From: Mesostigma viride
Lineage: Eukaryota > Streptophyta > Mesostigmatophyceae > Mesostigmatales > Mesostigmataceae
DNA length: 64,000 nt
Direction of reading: 5' to 3'
NCBI GenBank assembly: GCA_009746045.1
Contig: RPFO01000436.1
Span: forward strand, 2,123,133-2,187,132
A program made the translations under genes and the position numbers. Below, in pieces: positions 48,457 to 59,028 of this stretch (positions within the stretch are counted from its first letter, which is position 1; the number at the start of each line of letters is the position of its first letter). The notes beneath the pieces are model-generated. The model had not been told where the DNA came from. It saw nothing but the letters and a program-made list of their open reading frames with translations, and searched no databases.

Positions 48457-48781
48457 GAGCTGCTTGTGGACACTGTTATTAACCAAGAATGGGGGTGCTG
48501 GCATGCATAAAACCACTATCTGTCAAAAGCATCCATGTACATCAGCCATTGCTCACCTCTTTCTTAACCGTGTGTGTCGACAATCGCTTTGCTCAGTTGA
48601 ATATGGCTGTCGGGTTGCTAATATCGTTGTCACTTTCGGCCGATGTCGCGAATACCCGCCGTTGATGCTCGGGTGCAAGGTGCATCCACGGTGTCGGTCT
48701 TCCAGGAGGGCTGGAAAGCGCCAACGCAGCACCTGCAATTCAAATTCCCTGGTGCTGGTATGCCGACGCGCAAATGGAATG

Positions 48782-48942
48782 GCGCGGCGCCTAAAAGGCG
48801 CCGCGCGCGGGAAAAAAATTGACGCGCCAAACGATATGGCGCGGCGCCGGGACGGCGCCGCGCTGAAAAATACTTGCAGTCGCAACTGTGACGTGGCGCT
48901 GCAGACCACACGGTAGGGAATTCGCAGCGCCATATATGGCGC
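48782..48942. other. Cluster of GC-rich hairpins
   Basis: Three perfect foldbacks lie in 160 bp: an 11-bp stem 48782-48792/48796-48806, a 10-bp stem 48839-48848/48854-48863, and the 16-bp palindrome GCGCCATATATGGCGC at 48927-48942. Confidence 0.75.
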
Positions 48943-49789
48943 CACGCCGACTCCTGACGCCGTGTGGCGCCACATGGACGCGGCGCTGCACACAGCTCGA
49001 GCCCATTTTTTCACATTCCTGCTACCTGATTGGACGCCTGGCGGAGGAAGCTTTTCACGGCGCGACGCCGAGGGGCTGCAAAAACGTATATAAGCCGGCA
49101 AAATTTCTCCGAAATTTAATGAACGAGCGCGACGCGGAGACCATGCTAGTGTGCGGAACTGGTGAACCACACCGGTACGGGACAGATTCTTGGCTGATCC
49201 TCGTAGTACCTCGTGAACACGTCTAGTAGGCCCGGGTTCAACTCCCGTCGTAACATTTTTTTTTGGGTTGGTGTGGCAAGCCTATAAAGCAATCCGCAAA
49301 CCACTACACGGCTGGTAAGATTTAATATAATTAGCAACCTAATAGCTATATCAAAAATGTTTATGGGCATGGAAATTTTTAATATGTTGATATTAGACTG
49401 CAATGAAACGAATATGCAACCTGCCCCCCGATGTTTAATACAATAATTATTATTATTATTTGTGGCATGAATATAATAATTGTGTAAAATACAATGCTAT
49501 GTGCAATATATTGCTGGTATGCCATGCAATTGTAACCAACAGGTGCAAGACCAAAAGGCGTCTTCAGGGCCCACCTGCTGCAAACAAGAGCTATGGCGGC
49601 GGGAGGTGCGTGCAGGGTTACGGATTTACGGGGTTGTTGACCACCAAATTTGTTGTTACGTGTGTTATGGAAACATTTCAGTCGAATTTCTGGATTCCAA
49701 CGGTCGTTAAGGTTATAAAAAGTGCGTTGGGATTCGGAAATTCACTTTCTGGCGTGTAAAAAATGCAGGTGTTGGCGAGTTTTCGGCCC
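48943..49789. other. Intergenic region, no supported gene
   Basis: No convincing ORF. AT-rich from 49310 to 49500. A Pol III B-box look-alike, GGTTCAACTCC, lies near 49235 followed by a T9 run, but no tRNA cloverleaf could be folded around it. Confidence 0.45.
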
Positions 49790-50436
49790 GCTTTCAGGGG
49801 TCCAACGGCCGTTGGGTGTCTAAAATGCATGTGTTAGCGTGTTTCCGGCCCACTTTCAGGGTCCCAACGGCCATTGGACGTCGAAAATGCATGTAAAGGG
49901 CGTGTTTCAGGCCCACTTTCAGGGGTCCAACGGCCGTTGGGTGTAAAAAATGCATGTGTTGGCGTGTTTTCGGCCCGCTTTCAGGGGTCCAACGGCCGTT
50001 GGGTGTCGAAAATGCATGTGTTGGCGTGTTTCAGGCCCACTTTCAGGGGTCCAACGGCCGTTGGGTGTCGAAAATGCATGTGTTGGCGTGTTTTCGGCCC
50101 GCTTTCTGGGGTCCAACGGCCGTTGGGTGTCGAAAATGCATGTGTTGGCGTGTTTCAGGCCCACTTTCAGGGGTCCAACGGCCGTTGGGTGTCGAAAATG
50201 CATGTGTTGGCGTGTTTTCGGCCCGCTTTCTGGGGTCCAACGGCCGTTGGGTGTCGAAAATGCATGTGTTGGCGTGTTTCAGGCTTACTTTCAGGGGTTC
50301 AACGGCCGTTGGGTGTCGAAAATGCATGTGTTGGCGTGTTTTCGGCCCGCTTTCAGGGGTCCAACGGCCGTTGGGTGTCGAAAATGCATGTGTTGGCGTG
50401 TTTCAGGCCCACTTTCAGGGGTCCAACGGCCGTTGG
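49790..50436 (+). repeat. 62-bp tandem repeat with embedded palindrome, ~11 copies
   Basis: The palindrome recurs at exactly 62-bp steps (49927, 49989, 50051, 50113, 50175, 50237, 50299, 50361, 50423) within a unit GGTGTCGAAAATGCATGTGT, TGGCGTGTTT, CGGCCCGCTTTC. Copies alternate between a TTTCGGCCCGC and a TTTCAGGCCCAC version, so the higher-order period is ~124 bp. Frames open through it are repeat artefacts. Confidence 0.94.
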
Positions 50437-50506
50437 GACGTACAAATTGGGTAATTGTTGGAAAGCAATAATTTGATAAAATGTCAAAACTTCGTCTGGA
50501 TTCTGT

Positions 50507-53500
50507 ATGCGCGCGGATGCAGGTGAAGCGCACAACAAAGACCAAAGTCTCAAGTACGTCGAGATCAAGGGCAACCAACTTGCCCTCGACATGGCCAGCG
50601 CCATGGAATACTTGCTGAAGGACAACAATCACAAGACTGAAAACACGAAAACTGCAGTAGGCTTGAGGGCGCTTGAGCGGCTGCCAGGTGCGGTTGTGAA
50701 GGTTATGGGGAAACAGTACCGCCCTGCGCTGAAAAGAAAGGCGTCGGAGTCCTTCGCTCAGGAGGTTGTCGCTAATATCGTGCAAGGTTTCCAGGAATTG
50801 GGCAAGTCGGATGAGCACAGGAACGCGAAGTGCGCTGTGCTGTCAATGTGCTTGGGAAAGGACGGCATGAACAATCAAGGGCATTGCACTCTCGCGCGGC
50901 TGCTTAACGTCACGCCCAAGGATATCCAGACCGCAAGGGGAATGAGGATGGGGGGCGACCTTCCCGCCCTGAAGGCGCCCCCTCGGGCTGTACGGTCGGA
51001 CAAGTTTCCGGAGGAGGTCAAAGAAATCGTCGGGAGTTACTGGTTGTCAGACCTAAACACGAGGGCGTCTCCCAACCATAAGGACGTGGTCAATGAGTTC
51101 GAAAGGAAGGGAAACGCCAGGATCCTGATTTCCTCCCAGGGCGGAAGGTACTACTTGGACTCGCTTGAAACGATTTACAAGCGGTTCTGTTCTGACGCGT
51201 CGCCGTACAAGGGAGGTATCGTGACGACTGCGGACGGGACAAGGTACAAGGTGGGGTACACGAAGTTCGTGGAGTTCATGCCCAAGTGCGTAAAGGGCGT
51301 GTGGAAGGACCGGGACTTGTGCGCATGCGAAAAGCACGTCGTCTTCGAGTCCCTGCTCTCTGCCTTCACCAAAGGCGTCAAGGAGTTGAAGAGCACGCTG
51401 GAGATCGAGGAGAGGGAGGGTATCCCTTCCGTGCCTGACAATGCCCATGACTTCGTTCGACGTTTCACCTGCCACAGGTCTGAGAGGGGGGGGGGGGCAA
51501 GGAGGGGGGAGGACGGGCGGCCCGTTCGTTAACGTCCCAATGAACTGCTTGGAAGGGACCTGCAACGAGTGTGGGATTTCCGAGTTCATCGTGACGGACC
51601 AGATGAAGGGGTGGACAAAGAAGTACACGTGGTTCGACTTCGTAAAGGAGGGCACAGCGCCCCGTGGGACGGTAAGCATGTATATTTGCATCGTTGAATA
51701 TATATATGTAGACTTTCTTACTTCCAACGGCCGTTGGCGTTGGGAAATTCCCAGCTGCTGACTTCCATTCTTCGGTCAATCCATGGTGCGCGGGTGTGTT
51801 GTGTTGCAGGAGGAGGATGTGGCGCCGCAAATGAACCTGCAGCAAAAACTCATCAAGTCAACCCTCTCGGAGCTCCATGAACTCATTACGGCGCGCTTCC
51901 CGGAATTCGCCATTCACGTCCATACATGGGCCTGGCAGCACCACGCTTACAAGGAGTGCATTGACGTGATGCCGCTGGGAACGGTGGTGGTCCTGATGGA
52001 CTACTCGGAGAACTATTCGGACCACCTGCAGAAACAGTTGCAGGCGCAGTACTGGTACCCAAGTAGTTACGTCCTGATGCCGGTGATCGTGATGTACCGT
52101 GATCCCGTATCGCTGGAAATCAAAAGGGTGAAGCACGATTACATGGGGAAGGACGTACCGAGGAATGCCCAGACCCTGGAGTTCGTGATGAAGAATACCC
52201 TTAAGGTGCTGAGGGAGGAGGGGGTGGAGGTGAGGAACTGGATCAGTTGGTCCGACAACTGTAAGGAGCAGTTCCAATCCCGGTATGTGGTGGCGATGGC
52301 TGCGGACCTGCTCGAGGCCGACCCCGACTTGGACACATTGGAGTGGAACTACTCATGTGCAGGACATGGGAAGGGGGAGTCGGACGGGGAGGGGGGACGG
52401 TGAAAAGCATCCTCAAAAGAGCGCAGATGCAGGAGGACAATCGGAACCTGAATACGGTGGAGGCACTGGTGGCCTACCTGAACCGGGATTGGAGAACCGG
52501 CAAAGACTCGAGTCGACCATCGGCACAATCGGACGTGGTTCGACGGGCATTTCTTCTCGATAACGTAAGTAAAGACAGTTGCTTTCTGGTGGTCAAGTGC
52601 AGTTCTATAATTTGTCTCTGGTTACACAGCTTCCTTGATGCAGTTTGAAGTTTCATAAGGCCAACGGCCGTTGGAGCTGGAAAATCATATAATTGTGAGT
52701 GCCAACGGCCGTTGGAGTTGAGAAATGTACTTATAAAGTTTCCAAGGGCCAACGGCCGTTGGAGTTTGGAAATCTTATAATTGTTGAGTGCCAACGGCCG
52801 TTGGAGTTGGGAAATGTGCTGTGATGTTGTTTCATGGATTTACAATTGCAGATTCCCACGTCCGGTAAGGAGCGAGGCCCGATCCGAGATATCTCCACGG
52901 CACACCAGTGGCGACTGGACAAAAAGGGCGAGCAGGTCGAGGTGGTTCAGCTCAGGCGTTTTTCATGCTTCAGTTGTGCGGAGTGCCGAGAGGGCAAGTG
53001 GAGGACATGCCCAAATGATTGGAGCAGCTCGTCGTGGACTGTAAAACTCCAGGCGAGTAAGTCGCGGAACCCCACGCGATATCCGGGAACCCGCCTGAAC
53101 CACCTTCAAACGGCAAGAAACGAGTTGGGGCGTGGTTTGCAGGAGGGGGAGGCCGTCGCAGTCGCATCTGAGAGGGGGCACAAGGACCATGTGCCCGACC
53201 ACCCGTACTGGTTGGCGAAAGTTGTTCGAGTCGCCCACCAACTCGACAAGGATGAGTGTTTAAACAAACATACCGGGGGGGGGGCGAGGTTTTTAAGAAA
53301 GGCAACTGGGTAATGTACGTAAAATACTTCGAGAGGTGCTCCTCCTCCGGATCGGACGCCCGACGCTTCTTCTGGAACCCAGACGACCGAGAACCCTTAA
53401 CTGCAATCGTGTGCTACCTGAGCGTCGCAAAGGTCACGAAGGGCAAGTGGGAAGGACATCCGGACAACACGCGACAGGGCTGGTTCACAATTGCGAAGAA

Positions 53501-53519
53501 GGTGGACGCCGAAATTACG
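50507..53519 (+). CDS. Spliced transposase-like gene (DDE-type family with HGKG-x2-DG-x-GG motif), 3' end missing
   Basis: Exons 50507-51671, 51810-52564 and 52852-53519, joined by GT-AG introns. A further donor GTACGT at 53520 has no identifiable next exon. Exon 1 carries YWLSDLNTRASPNHKDVV and RDLCACEKHVVFESLL. Exon 2 has VVLMDYSENY, WISWSDNCKEQFQSR and CAGHGKGESDGEGG. Exon 3 has a Cys cluster (CFSCAECREGKWRTC) and a PYWLAKVVRV segment. From memory, this order matches a widespread transposon-related family of animals and algae with D..D..H/E-type motifs; I know no settled name. One-base frameshifts fall at G12 (51486-51497), G6 (52391-52396) and G10 (53275-53284), all homopolymers. The true start may lie further upstream. 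Confidence 0.65.
51672..51809 (+). other. Intron 1 of transposase-like gene (phase 0)
   Basis: GTAAGC...TTGCAG, 138 bp, with one exact palindrome at 51724. Confidence 0.75.
52565..52851 (+). other. Intron 2 of transposase-like gene (phase 0)
   Basis: GTAAGT...TTGCAG, 287 bp, with four exact palindromes (52661, 52702, 52749, 52791) spaced 41-47 bp. Confidence 0.78.
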
Positions 53520-53833
53520 GTACGTCATTCCAAACATAACTGTGTAAAATTGGTGTTTGTATGTCCCATGTGTTTTTTTGTCGACGTTCGTTCACCTTAC
53601 TACTACATTACATACGGGGCAATGGCAGCCTATACTTTAGCTTGGCTGAATGGCGCAGTTCGCATATCTTAATTTCTCAAAGCCAACGGCCGTTGGACTT
53701 ACGAAACTGGACAAGTGCCAAGTGCGGATTGGGTACTATTATTGTTGAGGATGACCAGTTGTGTTTATATATTTTTGCATGGTGGCGGATGACTTGGCGT
53801 GTTGTTGCATTTTTACATACGGGTGTATGGTAG

Positions 53834-53866
53834 GCCTTAAACCCTAAACCCCTACACTCCTAAACC
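53834..53866 (+). repeat. Short CCCTAAA-type telomere-like stretch
   Basis: TTAAACCCTAAACCCCTACA and then CTCCTAAACC: about four degenerate units of the plant/algal telomere repeat, at the edge between the transposase gene and the TG-rich array. Confidence 0.4.
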
Positions 53867-53876
53867 ATGTTTACCC

Positions 53877-56218
53877 TTATATGTTGGGTGTGTTGGGTGA
53901 ATGTTGGGTATGTGTGTTGGGGCGTGTGTGTTGTGTGTGTGTTGGGTGCATTCATAAAGGTGTGGGGGGTGTAGGGTGTGTGCAAAGTGTCTTGTGTGTT
54001 GATGTTGGGTGTGGGGGGGGGGAGGTACATGTGTGTTGTGTGTGTGTCTTAGTAGGTGTGTTGTGTGTGTGACTTAGGTGTGTGTGTTGTTTGTGTTGGA
54101 TATGTGTTGTGTGTGTGTGTGTGTTGTGTGTGTAGGGTGTCTTGTGTGTTGGTGTCTTGTTTTTAGTAGGTGTTGGGTGTGTGTATGTCGGGTGCAAACA
54201 TAGTGTGTGTGTGTGTGTGTTCGGTATGTGTGTTGGGTGTCTTTTGTGTGTGTTGTGTGTGTTGGGGCGTGTGTGTGTGCTCTGTGTATGTATGTTGTGT
54301 GTGTGTGTGTGTGTTGGGGCGTGTGCCTGTGTGTGTTGTGTGCATGTTAATTGTCATGTATTGGTGTTGAGTGTGTGGGGGGGGATGGACGTGTGTGTTG
54401 TGTGTGACTTATGTGTGTTATGTGTGTGTTGTGTGTGACTTAAGTGTCTTTTGTGTGTGTTGTGTGTGTTGGATGTGTGGTGTGGGTGTGGGTGTGGGTG
54501 TGTGGGTGTGGGGGGGGGTGCCAAGTGTCTTGTGTGTTGGTATTGGGTGTGTGTGGGGGGGTGTACGTGTGTGTTGTGTGTGACTTAGGTGTGTTTTGTG
54601 TGTGTTGTGTGTGATTGACCTAGGGTGTGTTGCGTGTGTGTGTATGTGTTGTGTGGTGTGTTGTTTGCATGTTAATTGTCATGTGTTGGTGTTGTGGGGG
54701 GGGGGGGATGTACGTGTACGTGTGTTGTGTGTTGGTGTCTTATTTTTAGGTGTTGGTGTGTGTGTCGTGGGTGCAAACATTGTGTGTGTGTGTGTTAAGT
54801 GTGTGTTGGGTGTCTTGTGTGTTGGTGTCTTATTTTTAGGTGTTGGGTGTGTGTGTCGTGGGTGCAAACATTGTGTGTGTGTGTGTGTGTGTGTTGGGTG
54901 TGTGTTGGGTGTCTTGTGTGTTGGTGTCTTGTTTTTAGTAGGTGTTGTGTGTGCGTGTTTTCGGTATGTGTGTTGGGTGTCTTGTGTGTGTGTGGTGTGT
55001 GTTTGGGTGTTGTTGTGTGTGCATGCAGTGTTGGGGCATGTGTGTGTGTTGGGGCATGTGTGTCAGTGTGTGTGTTATGGCATGTTAATTGTCATGTGTT
55101 GGTGTTGTGGGGGGGGGGGGGGATGTACGTGTGTGTTGTGTGTTACTTAGGTGTGTTATGTGTGTGTCTTGGGTGTGGGTGTCGTGGGTGCAAACATTGT
55201 GTGTGTGTGTGTGTGTTGGGTGTGTGTTGGGTGTCTTGTGTGTTGGTGTCTTGTTTTTAGTAGGTGTTGTGTGTGCGTGTTTTCGGTATGTGTGTTGTGT
55301 GTCTTTTGTGTGTGTGGTGTGTGTTTGGGTGTTGTTGTGTGTGCAGTGTTGGGGCATGTGTGTGTGTGTGTTGGGGCATGTGTGTGTGTGTTGGGGCATG
55401 TGTGTCAGTGTGTTGTGGCATGTTAATTGTCATGTGTTGGTGTTGTGTGTGGGGGGGGGGATGTACGTGTGTGTTGTGTGTTACTTAGGTGTGTTCTGTG
55501 TGTGTTGCGTGTGTGTGATTGTGTGTCTTGGGTGTGTGTTGGGTGTCTTGTGTGTTGGTGTCTTGTTTTTAGTAGGTGTTGTGTGTGTGTGTACGTTGGG
55601 TGCAAACATAGTGTGTGTGTGTGTGTCGGGTATGTGTGTTGTGTGTCTTTTGTGTGTGTTGTGTGTGTTGGATGTGTGGTGTGGGTGTGGGTGTGGGTGT
55701 GTGGGTGTGGGGGGGGGTGCCAAGTGTCTTGTGTGTTGGTATTGGGTGTGTGTGGGGGGGATGTACATGTGTGTTGTGTGTTACTTAGGTGTGTTCTATG
55801 TGTGTTGCGTGTGTGTGATTGTGTGTCTTGTGTGTGTGTTGGGTGTCTTGTGTGTTGGTGTCTTGTTTTTAGTAGGTGTTGGGTGTGGGTGTACGTTGGG
55901 TGCAAACATAGTGTGTGTGTGTGTCTGTGTGTCGGGTATGTGTGTTGTGTGTCTTTTGTGTGTGTTGTGTGTGTTGGGGCGTGTGTGTGTGTGTGTTGTG
56001 TGCATGTCAACTTTCTTGTGTTGCATGGTGTTGTGTGTGTGTGTGGGGGGGGGTACATGTGTGTTGTGTGTGACTTAGGTGTGTTCTGTGTGTGTTGGGT
56101 GTGTGTGTGTTGGGTGTGTGTTGGCTGTCTTGTGTGTTGGTGTCTTGTTTGTAGGTGTTGGTGTGTGTCTTGGGTGCAAACATAGCGTGTGTGTGTTGGG
56201 TGTGTTGTTCGTGTGTGT
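53877..56218 (+). repeat. TG-rich imperfect microsatellite/minisatellite
   Basis: GTGTGTT-type repeats with longer phrases that recur (GTGTCTTGTTTTTAGTAGGT, GGGTGCAAACATAGTG, CATGTTAATTGTCATGTGTT) roughly every 200-350 bp, so it is a decayed higher-order array. Open frames are artefacts. Confidence 0.95.
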
Positions 56219-56344
56219 ATGAAAATATAGAAAATTGTTATGTTTGACGATAGTCATAGTGTACTACTAAAAACTTGTACATACATATGCTGGAATGATT
56301 TTCTTTTTACTATTCCATTCACTATTGCTTATTTCTTCAAACAT
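56219..56344. other. Short AT-rich junction between repeat families
   Basis: No repeat unit and no ORF supported. Confidence 0.5.
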
Positions 56345-57021
56345 GTACATGCACGCAAGGAGCGACTGCACACACACGTACATCCACCGCGCACGCAAGG
56401 GGCGGCTGCATACACACGTACACACACCATGCACGCAAGGGGCGGCTGCACACACACGTACATCCACCGTGCACGCAAGGGGCGGCTGCATACACACGTA
56501 CACACACCATGCACGCAAGGGGCGGCTGCACACACACGTACATCCACGGTGCACGCAAGGGGCGAGTGCACACACACGTACATCCACCGCGCACGCAAGG
56601 GGCGAGTGCACACACACGTACATCCACCGCGCACGCAAGGGGCGGCTGCACACACACGTACACACACCATGCACGCAAGGGCCGGCATGCACACACACGT
56701 ACATCCACCGCGCACGCAAGGGGCAACTGCACACACACGTACACACACCATGCACGGAAGGGACGGCTGCACTCACATGTACATACACCATGCACGCAAG
56801 GGGCCGGCTGCACTCACATGTACATACACCATGCACGCAAGGGGCGGCTGCACACACGTGTACATACACCATGCACGCAAGGGGCGAGTGCACGCACACT
56901 TACACACACACCGCGCACGCAAGGGACGCCTGCACACACACGTACATCCACCATGCACGCAAGGGCCGGCTGCACACACACGTACATCCACCGCGCACGC
57001 AAGGGGCAACTGCACACACAC
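56345..57021 (+). repeat. 40-bp satellite, left block (~16 copies)
   Basis: The unit is ACACGTACATCCACCG plus CGCACGCAAGGGGCGGCTGC plus ACAC; variants swap CATCCACCGCG for CACACACCATG and GGCGGC for GGCGAG. It ends exactly where SDR element 3 begins. Confidence 0.95.
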
Positions 57022-57228
57022 ATCCAATTGCTGCTTTAGTTCCATTGGAGTGAGGGGCTGCCAGAGAAACATGTTTATTACAAATACGTGTTAGGCACAC
57101 ATCCAAGCCATTAGCTAACCTAAGAATCTGCAGTTTCTAAGCTAACTAGGCCACACAACAAGGGCCGAAACATCATACCAGTCATAAGGACCTGGGCCAG
57201 TCAAGAGGACCTGGGCTTTGTAACATCC
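57022..57228 (-). repeat. SDR element 3, B2 repeat
   Basis: 207-bp direct repeat of 57571-57777 (one visible difference, CACACATCC versus CACACGTCC). Confidence 0.92.
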
Positions 57229-57240
57229 GTCTGGCAGCAA

Positions 57241-57255
57241 GGGTGGGTGGGTGGG
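57241..57255 (+). other. G-quadruplex motif at A2/B2 junction of SDR element 3
   Basis: GGGTGGGTGGGTGGG: four G3 tracts with single-T loops, antisense to the element. Confidence 0.85.
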
Positions 57256-57570
57256 AGCTGCAAAGAGGAGTGGTTGTTGCCCCGCCACAACCCTAAGTAT
57301 CCACCGTCTACCTAGTCGTAGGTGGGGTGACGGACGCCAGCCCACTGACCAACCGGCCAGTGGCGCCGCGCCGTCCCCGGTCCACAGGACTGCCCCCGGT
57401 CCACAACACAAATTGGACCCGGTCCACAGTACCGTCCCCGGTACCCCCCCCCCCACAACACCGTACCCCCCCCCTAGTACTGGCTACCTAGTCAGACCTG
57501 TCTACTGCGGCCTCCCCTCCCCCTTTGAGACTTCCGCAGGTCATAGATAGAACGAGCGTGAGCTCACAAA
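57256..57570 (-). repeat. SDR element 3, A2 repeat
   Basis: ~315-bp direct repeat of 58715-59028, differing in C-run lengths near 57445-57475. It directly abuts B1. Confidence 0.92.
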
Positions 57571-57777
57571 ATCCAATTGCTGCTTTAGTTCCATTGGAGT
57601 GAGGGGCTGCCAGAGAAACATGTTTATTACAAATACGTGTTAGGCACACGTCCAAGCCATTAGCTAACCTAAGAATCTGCAGTTTCTAAGCTAACTAGGC
57701 CACACAACAAGGGCCGAAACATCATACCAGTCATAAGGACCTGGGCCAGTCAAGAGGACCTGGGCTTTGTAACATCC
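57571..57777 (-). repeat. SDR element 3, B1 repeat
   Basis: Second copy of the 207-bp repeat at 57022-57228. Confidence 0.92.
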
Positions 57778-58714
57778 CGCACCCACTACCTGGCCACTTG
57801 GCCGCAAGCTGTCGTATGGCCCAGACTTCTCGTCGCCCCCCTTGTCCCCTGCCGCTACCAGTGCTTCATTAACCAGGCGGCAATACAAGGGGGAAGCCAA
57901 AAGTATCCCCGTAGGGACCCCCCACTCGGGGGGTTCTCACCCATATGGGCACTGCCCTCGGCAGCCACCCCTGCAGGCTCGGCAATTCTTTGTACACCTT
58001 TCTTCACAGGCATAGCACCCCCGGCACCCCAATGACGCAGCTGCGTCTGGGATCCGCTATCGCCCCGCCCTAACATCCTTCCCCTTCCCCGCTGTGCACC
58101 GTCAGTCCCAACAACTCGTCCCCGCTTAAATTACGCGGCAACGACCCCACCATTCCGCGCTGGCCGCCGGCCGCTGTCGCCTCACTTGGCACGAGGAAAT
58201 GTTAGGCTGTTTAGGGTGCTGCCCCCCTGGCGCTGGGGCTGCAGCCACCCCGCTCCTATGCTGGCCTGGGGGCTCGATTCCCCCTTCTTCCCATGCTCGT
58301 ATAGCGCGCTCATGCACTATTCTTGACGATATTCATTAGCCAGGCCCAGCACATACGATACACCACGAACTTGCCTGCGGCGTATTCCCCCTCCGCCTGT
58401 AGCTGTTGCCACCCTAGCACCACGACTGCCCCGCTTTAGTTGTCCGATCAAGAGTCACTCCCGCGTCTATCCAGACCCCTCCCGCGAGCCCGGGGTGGCG
58501 AGTACAACGCAGCAGAAATAAAACAATCTGGCACTGGCAGCTACCGCCTGCACTTCGAACGGCAAGTTATTGGGGTGCTGCCGACCCCCGTCGCGCAGCC
58601 GTCATAACCTTAAATAAAACAGGCCCCCGAATAATAATTCGGAGGCCGGTAGCTGTGATTTACATTCGGCACCGCCATAGCAGTGCACACACGCCGTCAG
58701 TGGGCCGTCGACAC

Positions 58715-59028
58715 AGCTGCAAAGAGGAGTGGTTGTTGCCCCGCCACAACCCTAAGTATCCACCGTCTACCTAGTCGTAGGTGGGGTGACGGACGCCAGC
58801 CCACTGACCAACCGGCCAGTGGCGCCGCGCCGTCCCCGGTCCACAGGACTGCCCCCGGTCCACAACACAAATTGGACCCGGTCCACAGTACCGTCCCCGG
58901 TACCCCCCCCCACAACACCGTACCCCCCCCCCTAGTACTGGCTACCTAGTCAGACCTGTCTACTGCGGCCTCCCCTCCCCCTTTGAGACTTCCGCAGGTC
59001 ATAGATAGAACGAGCGTGAGCTCACAAA
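58715..59028 (-). repeat. SDR element 3, A1 repeat
   Basis: Second copy of the ~315-bp repeat; its outer edge abuts resumed satellite at 59029. Confidence 0.92.

Larger units (their letters stand above)
24331..53697. repeat. Dispersed 14-bp palindrome CCAACGGCCGTTGG (~39 exact, ~13 near copies)
   Basis: Exact copies start at 24366, 24860, 25780, 31326, 31372, 31731, 31837, 32613, 32736, 33930, 34133, 34341, 34549, 34755, 34960, 35162, 35370, 35994, 36646, 36744, 39558, 39679, 39739, 39934, 49802, 49927, 49989, 50051, 50113, 50175, 50237, 50361, 50423, 51724, 52661, 52702, 52749, 52791 and 53683. Near copies occur at 24331, 25709, 31418, 31655, 32534, 33722, 35578, 35784, 36360, 37957, 49693, 49864 and 50299. 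All lie outside exons. None is in 1-24330, inside the SDR element at 25826-31282, in 40-49.6 kb, or after 53.7 kb. Each half, CAACGG, fits the animal/plant MYB consensus YAACKG. Confidence 0.95.
57022..59028 (-). mobile_element. Non-autonomous split-direct-repeat element in the 40-bp satellite
   Basis: On the minus strand: A1 (59028-58715), internal (58714-57778, 937 bp, no RT or recombinase ORF), B1 (57777-57571), A2 (57570-57256), 27-bp G/C-tract spacer, B2 (57228-57022). Removing it restores a perfect satellite unit: ...CTGCACACACAC joined to GTACACACACCATG... with no target duplication. Its ends do not visibly match the other two elements, so it is a different family with the same architecture. 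The internal part has a stem-loop, CCGAAT-AATA-ATTCGG, at ~58627-58642. Confidence 0.85.

Noticed and set aside
48242-49226. Frames of 100-225 codons on both strands
   Set aside because: Overlapping frames across hairpin-rich GC sequence, with no domain and no consistent start.
49200-49262. Possible tRNA or SINE (GGTTCAACTCC followed by a T run)
   Set aside because: The T-stem has a mismatch and no matching acceptor strand or anticodon loop was found.
49874-50476. Frames of ~160-200 codons in the 62-bp repeat
   Set aside because: They are repeat translation in all three plus frames and run into the transposase leader.
58240-58320. Possible tRNA around GGGGGCTCGATTCCCCC
   Set aside because: The loop reads CTCGATT rather than TTCGANT and no other arms fold.
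57142-58949. Pro/Cys-rich frames inside SDR element 3
   Set aside because: They repeat with the A and B repeats and change frame at polyC runs; there is no domain.
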